From: Pseudomonas sp. GOM7
GTDB taxonomy: Bacteria > Pseudomonadota > Gammaproteobacteria > Pseudomonadales > Pseudomonadaceae
Reading direction: 5' to 3'
DNA: 64,000 bases
NCBI RefSeq assembly: GCF_026723825.1
Contig: NZ_CP113519.1
Location: 5,270,001-5,334,000, forward strand
The notes beneath the pieces were generated by a model. It saw only the letters and a program-made list of their open reading frames with translations. It had not been told where the DNA came from and did no database searches. Made by a program: the position numbers and the translations under genes. Positions 26,410 through 36,103 of this stretch are shown piece by piece (position 1 is the stretch's first letter; each line of letters begins with the position of its first letter).

Positions 26410-26501
26410 TCTCGGATCTCGTTATGGGTCGTTGCGGGCTGGGCGGCGCAGGCCCCTTTCAGGTAATGACGCGCGACGGTGGATCTTACCGTAATGCTCC
26501 G

Positions 26502-27008
26502 TCATGCCCGCTCGTCGTCCAGGCACGCCATCACATGCGCCAGGGCACGGGCCAGGTGCTTTTGCACCGAGCTGTCGGAAATTCCCAGGGTCTGCGCTAC
26601 CTGAGCGTGAGTCAGGCCGTCGATCCGGTTGAGGCGGAAGATGGCTTGGGTGCGTGGCGGCAGCTCGGCGATGGCGCGTTGCAGGCGCTCGACGCTCTGG
26701 GACGCGGCGGTGATGTCGTCCAGCGAGCTGCCGGCGGCCTCGACCTCATGCAGCACGTCCTCGCCGAGCAGATCGGTCTTGCGCCGGATCTGCTGGCGCT
26801 GGTGGTCGATCAGCAGGTTGCTGGCGGTGCGGTAGAGGTAGGCCGCCGAATTGTCGATGCGCTCGCCGGTGCGCTGCTCGGCCAGGCGCAGGAAGCTTTC
26901 CTGAGTGAGGTCGGCAGCCAGGTGCGGGTCACGGCTCTTGCTCAACAGAAAGCTGTGCAAGGCCTTGGCGTGCTTCTGGAACAGGCCTTTGAGATCCAAG
27001 TCCGACAA
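26502..27008 (-). CDS. hasI: ECF sigma factor HasI
   Basis: 168 residues. Region 2 is seen as LFQKHAKALHSFLLSKS and DLTQESFLRLAEQ, region 4 as LPPRTQAIFRLNRIDGLTHAQVAQTLGISDSSVQKHLARAL in pieces (split at TLGISDSSVQKH). It belongs to the iron-starvation sigma group (FecI-like) and should transcribe hasR and the has operon. A TTG start at 27008 is used, with AGGGA eight bases before it; a nearby ATG is out of frame. A Fur-like box lies upstream. Confidence 0.88.
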   Translation of the reverse strand: MSDLDLKGLFQKHAKALHSFLLSKSRDPHLAADLTQESFLRLAEQRTGERIDNSAAYLYRTASNLLIDHQRQQIRRKTDLLGEDVLHEVEAAGSSLDDITAASQSVERLQRAIAELPPRTQAIFRLNRIDGLTHAQVAQTLGISDSSVQKHLARALAHVMACLDDERA

Positions 27009-27051
27009 TCGTGCATCCCTGGTCTTGGGCGAGAGGGAAATGCATCTTATT

Positions 27052-27070
27052 TTTATTGAGAACCATTTTC
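27052..27070 (-). promoter_or_regulatory. Fur-like box upstream of hasI
   Basis: On the minus strand GAAAATGGTTCTCAATAAA matches 12 of 19 Fur-consensus positions and has the AATGGTTCTCA core common upstream of Pseudomonas iron-starvation sigma genes. It touches the stop codon of the lysR-type gene at 27069. Confidence 0.65.
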
Positions 27071-27929
27071 AATTCGTCGCATCAAGACAGTGCAGCAGAC
27101 AATCCAGTGCGGGCTGACGCTGCGCCCGGCGCACCAGGGCCACCAGCTCGCGATGAAAGCTCAGCTCGCCCAGCTCGATCACCCGCACGCGCGTCGGCCG
27201 CTGCAACCACAGGCCAGCGCGCGGCACCAAGGCCACGCCCATGCCGTTCTCCACCAGGCGCACGATGGCCTCCACTTCGTCCAGCTCCAGGGCCTCGCGC
27301 ACGTTCAGGCGCTGCTCGCGGAGAAAGCGGGTCACCTGGCGCCCGCCGAAGGAGGTGCGGTCGTAACGCACGAAGGGCTGCTCGGCGAGCAGTTGCAGCG
27401 GCTCGTCCCCCTTCACGTGCAAGGGCGCGATCAGCACGAAGGGCTCGCGCGCCAGGGGCACTTCCAGCACCTCCTTGGGCAGGGCGAAAGGCGGCTTGAT
27501 CAGCAAGGCCAGATCCAGTTCGCCGGCATCCAGTTGGCTGAACAATTGCAGCGATACTCCTGGCACCAGTTTCAGCTCGACCAGCGGCGCGAGCTGGCGA
27601 AAACGCGGCAGCGCCTCAGCCAGCAAGCCGGTCTGCAAGGTGGCGATGGCGCCGACACGCAGCTCGCCCTGCCACTGATCGGCTGCCTGTGGCAGCGCCA
27701 TCTGCGCGTACAGTGCGAGCATCTGCTCGGCCAGCGGCAACGCATGGCGCCCCGCTGCATTGAGCACGGCAGCGCGGCCGCTGCGGTCGAACAGGCGCAC
27801 ACCGAGGTGCTGCTCGAGCACGCGCATCTGCGCACTGACCGCCGATTGCGTCAGCCCCACCTGCTGGCCGGCGGCGGCGAAGGTGCCCAGGCGGGCGACG
27901 GTGATGAAGGTTTTCAGTTCGCGCAGCAT
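27069..27929 (-). CDS. LysR-family transcriptional regulator
   Basis: 286 residues from ATG 27929. N-terminal winged helix (LKTFITVARLGTFAAAGQQV, LTQSAVSAQMRVLEQHLGV) then a periplasmic-binding-like effector domain. Divergent from a VOC/glyoxalase gene with a palindromic AT-rich site between, so it probably controls that gene and itself. The effector is unknown. It is not obviously part of the has system, although hasI starts just beyond its stop. Confidence 0.85.
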   Translation of the reverse strand: MLRELKTFITVARLGTFAAAGQQVGLTQSAVSAQMRVLEQHLGVRLFDRSGRAAVLNAAGRHALPLAEQMLALYAQMALPQAADQWQGELRVGAIATLQTGLLAEALPRFRQLAPLVELKLVPGVSLQLFSQLDAGELDLALLIKPPFALPKEVLEVPLAREPFVLIAPLHVKGDEPLQLLAEQPFVRYDRTSFGGRQVTRFLREQRLNVREALELDEVEAIVRLVENGMGVALVPRAGLWLQRPTRVRVIELGELSFHRELVALVRRAQRQPALDCLLHCLDATN

Positions 27930-27942
27930 CGCCACCCCATTG

Positions 27943-27986
27943 ATCGAAAATATTTGAGCTTGCAAGCAAGAATATTCGCTTTCGAT
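27943..27986. promoter_or_regulatory. candidate LysR operator in the divergent lysR/VOC gap
   Basis: Nested inverted repeats: ATCGAAA (27943-27949) with TTTCGAT (27980-27986), and inside them AAATATT with AATATTC around a GCTTGCAAGC palindrome. Long AT-rich dyads between a LysR gene and its divergent target are the usual binding sites. Confidence 0.55.
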
Positions 27987-28037
27987 CGATTTCGCTGTTG
28001 GTAGGCTGGGCCGAAAACCCAACAGAGGAAATCCGTG

Positions 28038-28463
28038 ATGGCCCTTGCACCCTTTCACCTGGCGATTCCCGTTCATGACCTGGCCGCCGCGCGGCACTTC
28101 TACCGCGAGCTGTTCGGCTGCGCCGAAGGCCGCAGCAGTGCGCATTGGGTGGATTTCGATTTCTTCGGCCACCAGTTGGTGATCCACGAGGCGCCGAAGA
28201 TGGCCTATCAGGAGGCGGCCGCGAGCAACCCGGTGGACGGCCACGACGTGCCGGTGCCACATTTCGGCGTGGTACTGGCCTGGGACGACTGGCAAGCGCT
28301 GGCCGAGCGCCTGCGCAGCCGTGGGACGAAGTTCGTCATCGAGCCTTACGTACGCTTCCAGGGGCAAGTCGGCGAACAGGCCACCCTGTTCCTCCTTGAC
28401 CCTTGCGGCAATGCCCTGGAGTTCAAGGCATTCAAGGACATCGGCCAGTTGTTCGCCAAGTGA
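28038..28463 (+). CDS. VOC-superfamily protein (glyoxalase/dioxygenase fold)
   Basis: 141 residues from ATG 28038 (GAGGAAATCC in front; a GTG three bases earlier is less likely). Two beta-alpha-beta-beta-beta modules: [20 protein letters not shown] with [16 protein letters not shown], and [11 protein letters not shown] with [15 protein letters not shown]. The His and Glu at the ends of these strands are the metal positions of the family. It may be a metal-dependent lyase or dioxygenase, or a resistance-type binding protein; the substrate cannot be read from the sequence. Probably controlled by the divergent LysR. Confidence 0.8.
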   Translation: MALAPFHLAIPVHDLAAARHFYRELFGCAEGRSSAHWVDFDFFGHQLVIHEAPKMAYQEAAASNPVDGHDVPVPHFGVVLAWDDWQALAERLRSRGTKFVIEPYVRFQGQVGEQATLFLLDPCGNALEFKAFKDIGQLFAK

Positions 28464-28471
28464 GCCTGGCC

Positions 28472-28766
28472 CCTCTAAAAACTACCTCGGCTTTGGCTTC
28501 CTGCGTCGCTCTACCTCCTGCATCCATGCAGTCGTGCGTTGCCATCGCTGCGTTAAAAACAGCCTCGCGTGCGAGCCCAGGCTAGGCGCCCTCGTCAAAA
28601 ATGCTCATTTACAACAGGTAAACCCGAGTGCGGGCCCAGTGCTTCTTGACTCACTGCGTTCGCCCTTCGGGTCAGCCTTCGGCTGTTACTCCCGCTGGTC
28701 GTTGCGGCTGTTTTTGCGGGGCCGCCATGGGTATTTCGCTGGCTACCTCGCCTACGTTTTTAGAGG
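28472..28766. repeat. MITE-like element with CCTCTAAAAAC ends
   Basis: A 295-base non-coding element with exact 11-base terminal inverted repeats CCTCTAAAAAC (28472-28482) and GTTTTTAGAGG (28756-28766), extending imperfectly inwards (ACTACCTCGG against CGAGGTAGCC). The inside contains TCAAAAATGCTCATTTACA, a phrase found in dispersed repeats of gammaproteobacteria. It fills the gap between the VOC gene stop and the stop of the convergent gene at 28772. No coding potential is seen. Confidence 0.7.
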
Positions 28767-28771
28767 TGCCC

Positions 28772-29425
28772 TCAGGCCTGCTGCAGGTGCTCGGGCAAGC
28801 GCTCGTGCAGCTCGGGGTTGGCGGCCAGTAACAGTGGCAGCAGAGGCTCGCGCACCTGAGCTGGAAGGTGGTCGCAGATGTCTGCCTGGCGCGCCAGTGG
28901 CAGACCGCCAAGCACCAGTGCGGATATCGCCACATTGTCGTCCGCCCAGGCCGCTTCGGTCAGGCGGCACAGGTACTGGGTGGAGAAGGTGCGCAGGCTC
29001 TGCACGATGAGCCCGATATCGACGATGTAACGGGCGATCTGCAGGATGTGCTCGGCATCGTTGATGCCATAGATCAAGACCTTGACCTGGCGCGGCGAGA
29101 GGCATTCGGCATAGCGGGCAGCGGTGGCGAAAGCCCCGTCGGCGCAGAGCTGGCGCGCTACCTCCAGGTGCAATTCGTCCGGCAGGCTGAGGTAGGTCTC
29201 GAGAATCGTCTGGGGGTCGAGGTGGATGATGGCGCGGGCAATGAAGGGTACCGGCAGGTTGAGGATCAACTCGCGCAATTGCTCGGCCGGCATGTACGGC
29301 GCCAGCAACGCTGTCTGCTCGGGACCGAGCCGCTGCGCCAAGGCGCTCTTCAGCGCCAAGGGCGCCATGCTCTGCGAAGCCAGCAATAGACGCTGAGCCA
29401 TATTCAGGGATGGGGCTTTGTGCAT
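28772..29425 (-). CDS. uncharacterised all-helical cytoplasmic protein
   Basis: 217 residues starting MHKAPSLNMAQ. No signal peptide or membrane helix. The sequence is a run of amphipathic helices with repeated LxxxLP-type turns (LLAPYMPAEQLRELILNLPV, LSLPDELHLEVARQLC, DHLPAQVREPLLPLLL), suggesting a helical-repeat fold. I do not recognise a family. It lies 120 bases downstream of the GGDEF/EAL gene on the same strand, with an 18-base perfect palindrome between, so it might be a partner of that signalling protein. Confidence 0.65.
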   Translation of the reverse strand: MHKAPSLNMAQRLLLASQSMAPLALKSALAQRLGPEQTALLAPYMPAEQLRELILNLPVPFIARAIIHLDPQTILETYLSLPDELHLEVARQLCADGAFATAARYAECLSPRQVKVLIYGINDAEHILQIARYIVDIGLIVQSLRTFSTQYLCRLTEAAWADDNVAISALVLGGLPLARQADICDHLPAQVREPLLPLLLAANPELHERLPEHLQQA

Positions 29426-29507
29426 CGCTAGGCTCCTTCTTCACGGCTGAGTCTGCAGCATCGCGCGCGCGGGCGCCGGATGCAGCCATCTTTGCGTCAG
29501 TTGGCGC

Positions 29508-29525
29508 ACGTGCCTCGAGGCACGT
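29508..29525. terminator. 18-base perfect palindrome after the GGDEF/EAL gene
   Basis: ACGTGCCTCGAGGCACGT lies about 20 bases past the stop codon of the minus-strand GGDEF/EAL gene. No T run follows, so it is a weak terminator candidate or a protein-binding site. Confidence 0.4.
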
Positions 29526-29545
29526 TGGGTAGAGAGGAAACGCTC

Positions 29546-32428
29546 TCAGTGCAACGCTGAGTCGAGTTGCGCACTCAACAGCTCGGCGAAGGCGATGGCA
29601 TCGCGTGGCCGACTGATCAGATAGCCCTGGATCTCGTCGCAGCCCTGGCTCTTGAGGAAGTCCATCTGCGCCTGGGTTTCCACGCCCTCGGCCACCACCT
29701 TGAGTTCCAGGCTGTGGGCCATGGCGATGATGGCGCGGGTGATCGCCGCATCCTCGCCACCGGGCGAGAGGTCGCGGATGAAGGTCTGATCGATCTTCAC
29801 GTAGTCCACCGGGAAGCGCTTGAGGTAACTGAGCGAGCTGTAGCCAGTGCCGAAGTCGTCGATGGCCAGCTTCACCCCCATGTCGCGCAGTTGCTGGAAG
29901 GTGGAGATGACGCTGTCGACGTTGTCGAGCATCTGGCTCTCGGTCAGTTCCAGCTCAAGCCAGTGCGGCTCCAGGCCGGTGTCATCGAGCACCTGGCGCA
30001 CCAGGCTGGTCAGGTTGCCCTGGCGCAACTGGTGCATCGACAGGTTGACCGACACACGAATGTTGGCCAGCCCCTGCAATTGCCAGGCGCGTGCCTGGCG
30101 GCAGGCCTGGCGCAGGACGAACTCGCCGATGGGCATGATCAGCCCGGTTTCCTCGGCCAGGCCGATGAACTCGCCCGGAGAGATCACCCCATGCTCGGGA
30201 TGGCGCCAGCGCACCAGCGCCTCGGCAGCGCTGAGGCTGTCATCGCGCAGATCCAGCTTGGGCTGATAGAAGACTTCTAGCTGCCCATCCTCGATCGCCC
30301 GGCGCAGGCGGTTTTCCAGTTGCAGCCGCTCCAGGGTGCAAGCCTGCAGGTTCTCGGTGAAGAACTGGAAAGTGTTACCACCGAGGTGCTTGGCATGCTG
30401 CACGGCCATGTTGGCCTGGCTGATCAGGGCACCGATCTCGCGCGCATAGTCCGGCAGCAGGCTGATGCCCAGCGAGGCGCTGACCACCAGTTCGTGGCCA
30501 CCGGCGGTCATCGGCACGCGCAGCTTGGCCAGCAGGCGGCTGGCCATGCGTGCCAGGCCGGAAAGGCTGCTGTAGGCATCGAGAATGATGGCGAACTCGT
30601 CACCGGACAGCCGCGCGATGCAATCGGCCTCCGGCACGGTATGGGTCAGGCGGCGGCTGATCTGGCGCAGCAACTGATCGGCCACCTCATGCCCAAGACT
30701 GTCGTTGAGCACCTTGAAGCGATCCAGATCGATATGCAGCAAGGCGATGCTGCGACCCGTCTGGCGAGCCCGCTGGCTGGCCTCGTGCAGACGCTCGCGG
30801 AACAGGCTGCGGTTGGCCAGGCCGGTCAGCTCGTCGTAGTGCGAGAGGTAACGCAGGCGCTCCTCGGCCTCACGCCGCGCGGTGAGGTCGGCGAGGAAAC
30901 CGACGATATGGCTGCGCCGGCCCGCGGCATCGTGCACCAGGTTGAGCTGCAGCCATTGCGGGTAGAGCTCGCCACTCTTGCGCGTTTCGATCAGTTCGCC
31001 CTGCCAGCTACCGTTATTGTCGAGTTCCTGGAGAATCGTCGGGTACTGGCGGCGCATCTCGCGGCTGCCGAGCAGGCTGATGACCTTGCGCCCCAATACC
31101 TCTTCACGGCTGTAGCCGGTGACGATGCTGAAGGCACGGTTGACGGCGAGAAAACGGAAATCCGCATCGAGGATGCAGATGCCCTCGCTGGCGGCCTCGA
31201 ACACCATGGCCGCCAGGCGCTGCTGCTCTTGCTGCTGGCGTCGCTCGCTGACGTCACGTCGTGTGCCGAGCATGCGCAGCACGCGCCCGGCGCTGTCGCG
31301 CTCCACCGCGCGACCTCGGTCTTCGACCCACACCCAGTGTCCGTCGGCATGACGCACGCGGTATTCGATGTGGTAATCCTCACTGCGCCCTTTCAGGTGC
31401 TCGATGAGCATCCGGCGCAACACCGGCAGGTCATCGGGATGCAGGCGTGGCGTGAGGTCGCGCAGCATCACCTGCACCTGCTCCGGTTCCAGGCCGAACA
31501 ACTCGCGCAGGTGGGTGTGGTGTACCTGGTCACTCTCCAGCTCCCAGTCCCACAACCCCAGTTCGCTGGCCTCCAACGCCAGGGCCAGGCGTGCCTGGCT
31601 CTTGCCCAGGGCGTAGGTCGCCTCGTCCAGCTCCAGGGTGCGCTCGGCCACGCGTCGCTCCAGCTCGCCATGGGCACGACGCAACTCGCGCTCGGCACGA
31701 CGACGCTGCTCTACCTCACGCGCCAGCTCCTCGTTGAGACCTTCGGCACGGCGCTTGGCATGTTCCAGATTGGCGATCAGCGCCTGGTTCTGGAAGCGCT
31801 GCAGCAAGCCGCGCTGCACCAGGCGATTGACCTGCCAGGCCACGATCAGCAGGGCCAGGAACAGGATGATGCTGAGCAGGCCCCAGCCCTGCTGGATGCG
31901 ATTGCCCGCCAGCAGCAGGAAGGCCGTCGAGGGCACCATGCAGGGTAGCGCGAAGGTGAGAAAGGCCGGCAGGCTGACGGCATAGGCAACGCTGGCGGAG
32001 AGGATGGCGGCGGCGATCAGACCATAGACCAGCGCCTGCTGGTAGAACACGTCGGCCGGCACCAGGACGATCACGGCGAAGGCCAGGGTCAAGCCCGAAA
32101 GGCCGGCGCCGAAGAGGAAAATACGCTGCCAGTAAGGATCGGCCTGGCGGGTCGGCAGGGCCGTGTTGAACGCTTTCACCTGGGTCAGGCGCAACAGCAC
32201 CAGCAACAGCAACCAGCCCAGCCAGACACCGAGCAGGACGGCATCCTGCAGATTCCATAGCAAGCTGGTGCCGGATAGACCGACCAGCAGCATCAGTAAT
32301 GTAGGTAGACGCGAGCCCTGATAGAGCAGGCGCGTACGCTCGACGGCGATATCCGTGACGAACTGACGCTCGACCTGAGACGGATCCAGCGTCACCTCTT
32401 GTAATACGGCGCTAGTAGTGGCGGTCAT
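29546..32428 (-). CDS. membrane-bound PAS-GGDEF-EAL c-di-GMP signalling protein
   Basis: 960 residues. Six or so membrane helices at about residues 40-200, a coiled coil at 215-275, two PAS domains (about 280-400, with [11 protein letters not shown], and 405-525, with [20 protein letters not shown]), then GGDEF and EAL domains. The cyclase motif is SGDEF near residues 607-611 instead of GGDEF, so cyclase activity is uncertain. The EAL domain looks active: EALVRW near 735, [31 protein letters not shown] and EGVET. It probably hydrolyses c-di-GMP under control of the membrane and PAS sensors. It resembles PA5442, also near uvrD. Confidence 0.9.
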   Translation of the reverse strand: MTATTSAVLQEVTLDPSQVERQFVTDIAVERTRLLYQGSRLPTLLMLLVGLSGTSLLWNLQDAVLLGVWLGWLLLLVLLRLTQVKAFNTALPTRQADPYWQRIFLFGAGLSGLTLAFAVIVLVPADVFYQQALVYGLIAAAILSASVAYAVSLPAFLTFALPCMVPSTAFLLLAGNRIQQGWGLLSIILFLALLIVAWQVNRLVQRGLLQRFQNQALIANLEHAKRRAEGLNEELAREVEQRRRAERELRRAHGELERRVAERTLELDEATYALGKSQARLALALEASELGLWDWELESDQVHHTHLRELFGLEPEQVQVMLRDLTPRLHPDDLPVLRRMLIEHLKGRSEDYHIEYRVRHADGHWVWVEDRGRAVERDSAGRVLRMLGTRRDVSERRQQQEQQRLAAMVFEAASEGICILDADFRFLAVNRAFSIVTGYSREEVLGRKVISLLGSREMRRQYPTILQELDNNGSWQGELIETRKSGELYPQWLQLNLVHDAAGRRSHIVGFLADLTARREAEERLRYLSHYDELTGLANRSLFRERLHEASQRARQTGRSIALLHIDLDRFKVLNDSLGHEVADQLLRQISRRLTHTVPEADCIARLSGDEFAIILDAYSSLSGLARMASRLLAKLRVPMTAGGHELVVSASLGISLLPDYAREIGALISQANMAVQHAKHLGGNTFQFFTENLQACTLERLQLENRLRRAIEDGQLEVFYQPKLDLRDDSLSAAEALVRWRHPEHGVISPGEFIGLAEETGLIMPIGEFVLRQACRQARAWQLQGLANIRVSVNLSMHQLRQGNLTSLVRQVLDDTGLEPHWLELELTESQMLDNVDSVISTFQQLRDMGVKLAIDDFGTGYSSLSYLKRFPVDYVKIDQTFIRDLSPGGEDAAITRAIIAMAHSLELKVVAEGVETQAQMDFLKSQGCDEIQGYLISRPRDAIAFAELLSAQLDSALH

Positions 32429-32708
32429 AGGCGATGTTCTTGTAATAGCTGCCTAGGGGCTGTGCCGAATGCACACAGCAGCCAGAACCCTGACATGGCG
32501 GCAGAATACCCGAGACAGACGCTGTGCCCAACCAAGATGTGGGCAATTTCACAGACTCGCCCCCAACTTTCGACGGGATGATTGCACTTGGCCACCCATG
32601 CTAAAGCCGCTTGTCCGCTGACTCGCCAGTCGTCGCCTAAAACCCCTGTTGCAGACGCTTGCGGGAGGCCTGCCACAGCTCCTAGGATGAGCGCCTCACG
32701 CCTCGAGG

Positions 32709-33434
32709 ATGCCTGACCGAACCGTTATGGAAGACTTACAGCAACGCTGGCTCTTCGCCCTTTCCGCGCCCATGGTCGCCGTCAACCGCCATGCCGGAGC
32801 GGACTATGCCCTGGCCAGCCTCTATCCCGACAATGAATTCGTCGACCTCAAAGAATCCTGGGATATCGCCGAGCGCGCCGACCTGCTGGCGATGATCCAG
32901 CGCATGACCGACGACGGCCACGCCCGCGAACTCAGCAGCGCCTACTGGGAACATGCCCGCCTGCTGCCGAGCCAATGGCAGGCCCTGCTCGACAGCCTGC
33001 AGCCAGCGCAACGGGTGGCCTATGAGTTCGTCGCCGAAACCAGCATGGTCTGTGGCGCCGCCGGTATCCGTGCCTGGGATCTGGGGCGCATGAGCTTTCT
33101 CGCCCGCATCGGTCAGCTCAACGGCTGGCTGAACCTTGAAGAAAACCTCTGGCTGCACAGCCGCTTCAGCCTGCGCGCGCGCTACTACTACCAGAGCTGG
33201 CACAGTTACCTGGCCGGCTTCGTCATCGGCCGTGCCTACTGGAACTGCCTGGGCCACGAGGAGGCAAACGAGCAGGCCCTGAGCCTGAGCCGCCAGGGCA
33301 GCGAGCCGGCTCACCGCGCCATGGTGCGCGAACTGGCCCTGAGCCCGGCTGCCGGCTTCGACGAACTGCCCTGGGACATGGAACTGGAGCTGCCCGAGAA
33401 ACCCGAATCGCTGGAGGCGTTCGACTGGTCATGA
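32709..33434 (+). CDS. DUF1266 family protein (YbeU/YbeR-like)
   Basis: 241 residues. Typical DUF1266 features: AWDLGRMSFLARIGQLNGWL and the region around YYQSWHSYLAGFVIGRAYWN. In E. coli, YbeR and YbeU lie beside the atypical J-proteins DjlB/DjlC and the Hsp70 HscC; here a J-domain gene overlaps its stop by four bases and hscC is next, so the same functional group is present. The biochemical role is unknown. An ATG at 32727 is an alternative start; neither has a clear ribosome site. Confidence 0.8.
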   Translation: MPDRTVMEDLQQRWLFALSAPMVAVNRHAGADYALASLYPDNEFVDLKESWDIAERADLLAMIQRMTDDGHARELSSAYWEHARLLPSQWQALLDSLQPAQRVAYEFVAETSMVCGAAGIRAWDLGRMSFLARIGQLNGWLNLEENLWLHSRFSLRARYYYQSWHSYLAGFVIGRAYWNCLGHEEANEQALSLSRQGSEPAHRAMVRELALSPAAGFDELPWDMELELPEKPESLEAFDWS

Positions 33435-36103
33435 GTTGCTGGGAACACCTGGGCCTGGAGCCGACAGAGGATCAGACCCTCATCCGCAACGCCTACCGTG
33501 CATTGCTGCCTGGCGTGCACCCGGAGCGCGACCCCGAAGGTTTCCAGGCCCTGCGCAGCGCCTATGAAGAGGCCCTGCGCCAGGCGCGCGAGGGCGTCTC
33601 GGCGGTCAGCACGCTCGCTGCACCGCCCAGCGCCAGCGAAGCAGCCGTGCAGGCCTTCGTCGATTTGCTGCAGGATGCCCAGCGGCGCTTCCAGCCCGAT
33701 GCCTGGCACGACTACTGCCGCCTGCTCGATCGCTTGCCGCTGGAAGAGCTGGATGGTGTCGACACCAGGCTGCGCGGCCTGCTGCTGAGCAACGGGCCAC
33801 TGGGGCATGCCTGCGTGAGCATCCTCAGCGAGCGCATGGCCTGGGCCAAGCGCCTGATGCAACTGCCGTTCGAGGAGGCCGAAGCGCTCGACCACTTCCT
33901 CCAGCGCATCGCCGAAGCCGACCCCTTCGACCTCACCAGCCTGTCCGCCTGGCCCGCCCACGCCCAGGTGGAAACCCTCTGGTACACACGCACCCTCAAC
34001 CACCTGTTCGACAACCGCCCCTTGCCGGAGCTGCGTGGCTGGTGCGCGCTGCACCTGTGCCTGCCGATGCCGGCCGACCCGGCCTACTACCCTGGCCTGT
34101 ATCGCCAGTGCACTCTGGCCGGTGTCGCCCTCGGCGAAGCCCTGGCGTATTACCAGGCGCGCCAGGCCGAGGCCCCCGACGACCTCGACAACCTCTACCT
34201 GCTGGCGCTGCAGATGCAGCAGCATGAGCTGGATGCCCTCGACCTCTGGTGCCGCCTGTGGCGCGAACTGCACTTGCCCGAAGCCGCCGCCTGGTTGCTG
34301 GCCTGGAGCGCCCAGCATGCCCCCGAGCGCCTGCCACTGCTGATCCTGGCCTGCGACCGCAGCCAGCAGGAGCTGGGCAGCCAGTACGCCCTCGACGACT
34401 ACCGCCAGGGCTACGCCGAACCGGCGCAGAGCCCGCAGACCCTGGCCCGTTGGCAACGCGCCGCCAGCACCGAGCTGCCGGCTCTGGCGCGTACCTTCGT
34501 CGCCTGGCAACTGGGTGACAGCGAATGGCCTTTCTTGGCCGAGCTGCTCGACGCGCCGGAGACGCCGCTCACCCTGCTCTATCGTCAGGCCTGGCTGCTG
34601 CAACGCGGCGACGGGGCCGACCTCGAGCCCTTGCTCTGCCTGCCTGTCGGCGAACACCCGCTGGACGCCATCCTGGCGCAAGGCTTTGCCCACCATGCCC
34701 GGCAACACCTGCAGTGGCTGCGCGAGTCTGCCACCGCCAAGGTGCTGCAGCAGAAGCTCGCTACGCCTGGTTCTGCCTTGCCCAGCACGCTGCAGGAAAA
34801 CACCGCCGCCCGCGCGCAGATGCTGAGCTGGCTGCGGCGCTTGCGCCACCCAGCCCCGGAAACCTTGCAGCGCCTGCATCATCTGCTGGCGCCATTGCCG
34901 AGCTGGTCATTGCCCGCCACCTTGAAGCTGCAACTCGGCCTGCAGCAGACAGGACGCTACCTGCCGCCGCTGCCCACGGAAGCAGGCGCGCGCTGGCAAC
35001 TGCAGCGCCAGACCCTGTGGCTGGCCGGCCTGCTGGAGCAACCTCAGCGCTGGCTGGAACGACTGACAGAGCGCGGCAGCCGCCTGCCCACCACGACCGA
35101 CCATCCGGCCGATGCCGTGCAGACGCTCTGGCTCGACGCCCACGCCCATCCCCGGCAATGGCTCGACGGCCTCGACGAGCGCGACCCTCTGCAAGGGCTG
35201 ATCGCCGCCGAACTGGTCAGCCTGGAGTTCATCCTGGGCAGCCGCCGCCTGCCCTCGGTCGAGCGTATCGAGGCCTGCGCCCAACGCCATGCCGATGAGC
35301 TGGCGGGCGATCCGCTAGGGCAGATGATCGTCGACGCCCTGCTCTACCACGACCCCGACCTGCGGCGCGAACTGCGCGAGCTGGCCTTGCAACGGCTGCA
35401 AGGCTTCACCTGTCCGGGCCTGTGGTTCGATGCCTTCCGTGAAGGGCTGGTCAAAGGTCAGCCCGAAGCACTGGCGCAATCGATCTGCAAGGACAACGGC
35501 CTGCTGTTCAGCACCATGCAGGCGCTCTTCGAGGCCATGCGCGATGTGTGTCAGCCGTCCAAGCCACGGGTGCCGGCTTCCGGCCTGCTGCGCTCACTGC
35601 AACAGGCCAAGGACAGCGCCGTGACACCCCCTGCGGTGCGCCTGGCCATCACCCTGCTGCTGTCGCGTTGCGAGCGCATGATGCCTCGTCACGCGCCCAA
35701 TGACTGGCGCGCGCAATGGCGCTTCTGGCAGTTGGGCAAGCGCCTGAATCGGCTCAATTTCACCGTGCAGACGCTGGCGCTGCTCGGCGCGGGCCTACCG
35801 TTGAGCCTGCTGGCGGACAAATTGAGCGGCGATCTGGCCCTGGCGGTGCTGGGGGTGACCCTGCTGGGGCTGATCACCTGCCTGCTGCGCCGCCTGCACG
35901 ACATGAACCGTGGCGTCGGCACGCTGCTGATGCTGCTCACCGGCAGCTTCTTCATGCCGTACATCTCGGTGGTGCTGTTCTTCTGGCCCGGCGACCCGCT
36001 GCCCAACCGCTACGGCCCGCCCAGCGGCAGCCGCGTACAGGCCGAGCAAGGGCTGCAGGCGCGACTGCGGCAGTTGAATGGGTTCAGTGGGCCGACCAGC
36101 TAG
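33431..36103 (+). CDS. J-domain protein (DjlB/DjlC-like) with C-terminal DUF805-like membrane domain
   Basis: 890 residues. The first 60 or so form an atypical J domain (CWEHLGLEPTEDQTLIRNAY ... GFQALRSAYEEALRQ). The position of the invariant HPD motif reads HPERDPEGF. A very long helical-repeat middle follows, then a C-terminal membrane domain with RLHDMNRGVGTLLMLL and FFWPGDPLPNRYGP, which is the DUF805 pattern. It is the likely co-chaperone of the neighbouring HscC, tethered to the inner membrane. The start overlaps the DUF1266 stop, and the stop overlaps the stop of convergent hscC. Confidence 0.8.
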   Translation: MSCWEHLGLEPTEDQTLIRNAYRALLPGVHPERDPEGFQALRSAYEEALRQAREGVSAVSTLAAPPSASEAAVQAFVDLLQDAQRRFQPDAWHDYCRLLDRLPLEELDGVDTRLRGLLLSNGPLGHACVSILSERMAWAKRLMQLPFEEAEALDHFLQRIAEADPFDLTSLSAWPAHAQVETLWYTRTLNHLFDNRPLPELRGWCALHLCLPMPADPAYYPGLYRQCTLAGVALGEALAYYQARQAEAPDDLDNLYLLALQMQQHELDALDLWCRLWRELHLPEAAAWLLAWSAQHAPERLPLLILACDRSQQELGSQYALDDYRQGYAEPAQSPQTLARWQRAASTELPALARTFVAWQLGDSEWPFLAELLDAPETPLTLLYRQAWLLQRGDGADLEPLLCLPVGEHPLDAILAQGFAHHARQHLQWLRESATAKVLQQKLATPGSALPSTLQENTAARAQMLSWLRRLRHPAPETLQRLHHLLAPLPSWSLPATLKLQLGLQQTGRYLPPLPTEAGARWQLQRQTLWLAGLLEQPQRWLERLTERGSRLPTTTDHPADAVQTLWLDAHAHPRQWLDGLDERDPLQGLIAAELVSLEFILGSRRLPSVERIEACAQRHADELAGDPLGQMIVDALLYHDPDLRRELRELALQRLQGFTCPGLWFDAFREGLVKGQPEALAQSICKDNGLLFSTMQALFEAMRDVCQPSKPRVPASGLLRSLQQAKDSAVTPPAVRLAITLLLSRCERMMPRHAPNDWRAQWRFWQLGKRLNRLNFTVQTLALLGAGLPLSLLADKLSGDLALAVLGVTLLGLITCLLRRLHDMNRGVGTLLMLLTGSFFMPYISVVLFFWPGDPLPNRYGPPSGSRVQAEQGLQARLRQLNGFSGPTS

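Noticed and set aside
32425-32676. 83-residue minus-strand frame between the GGDEF/EAL and DUF1266 genes
   Set aside because: It overlaps the likely promoter region of both divergent genes and has no recognisable features or ribosome site; the gap is treated as regulatory DNA with no other signal seen.
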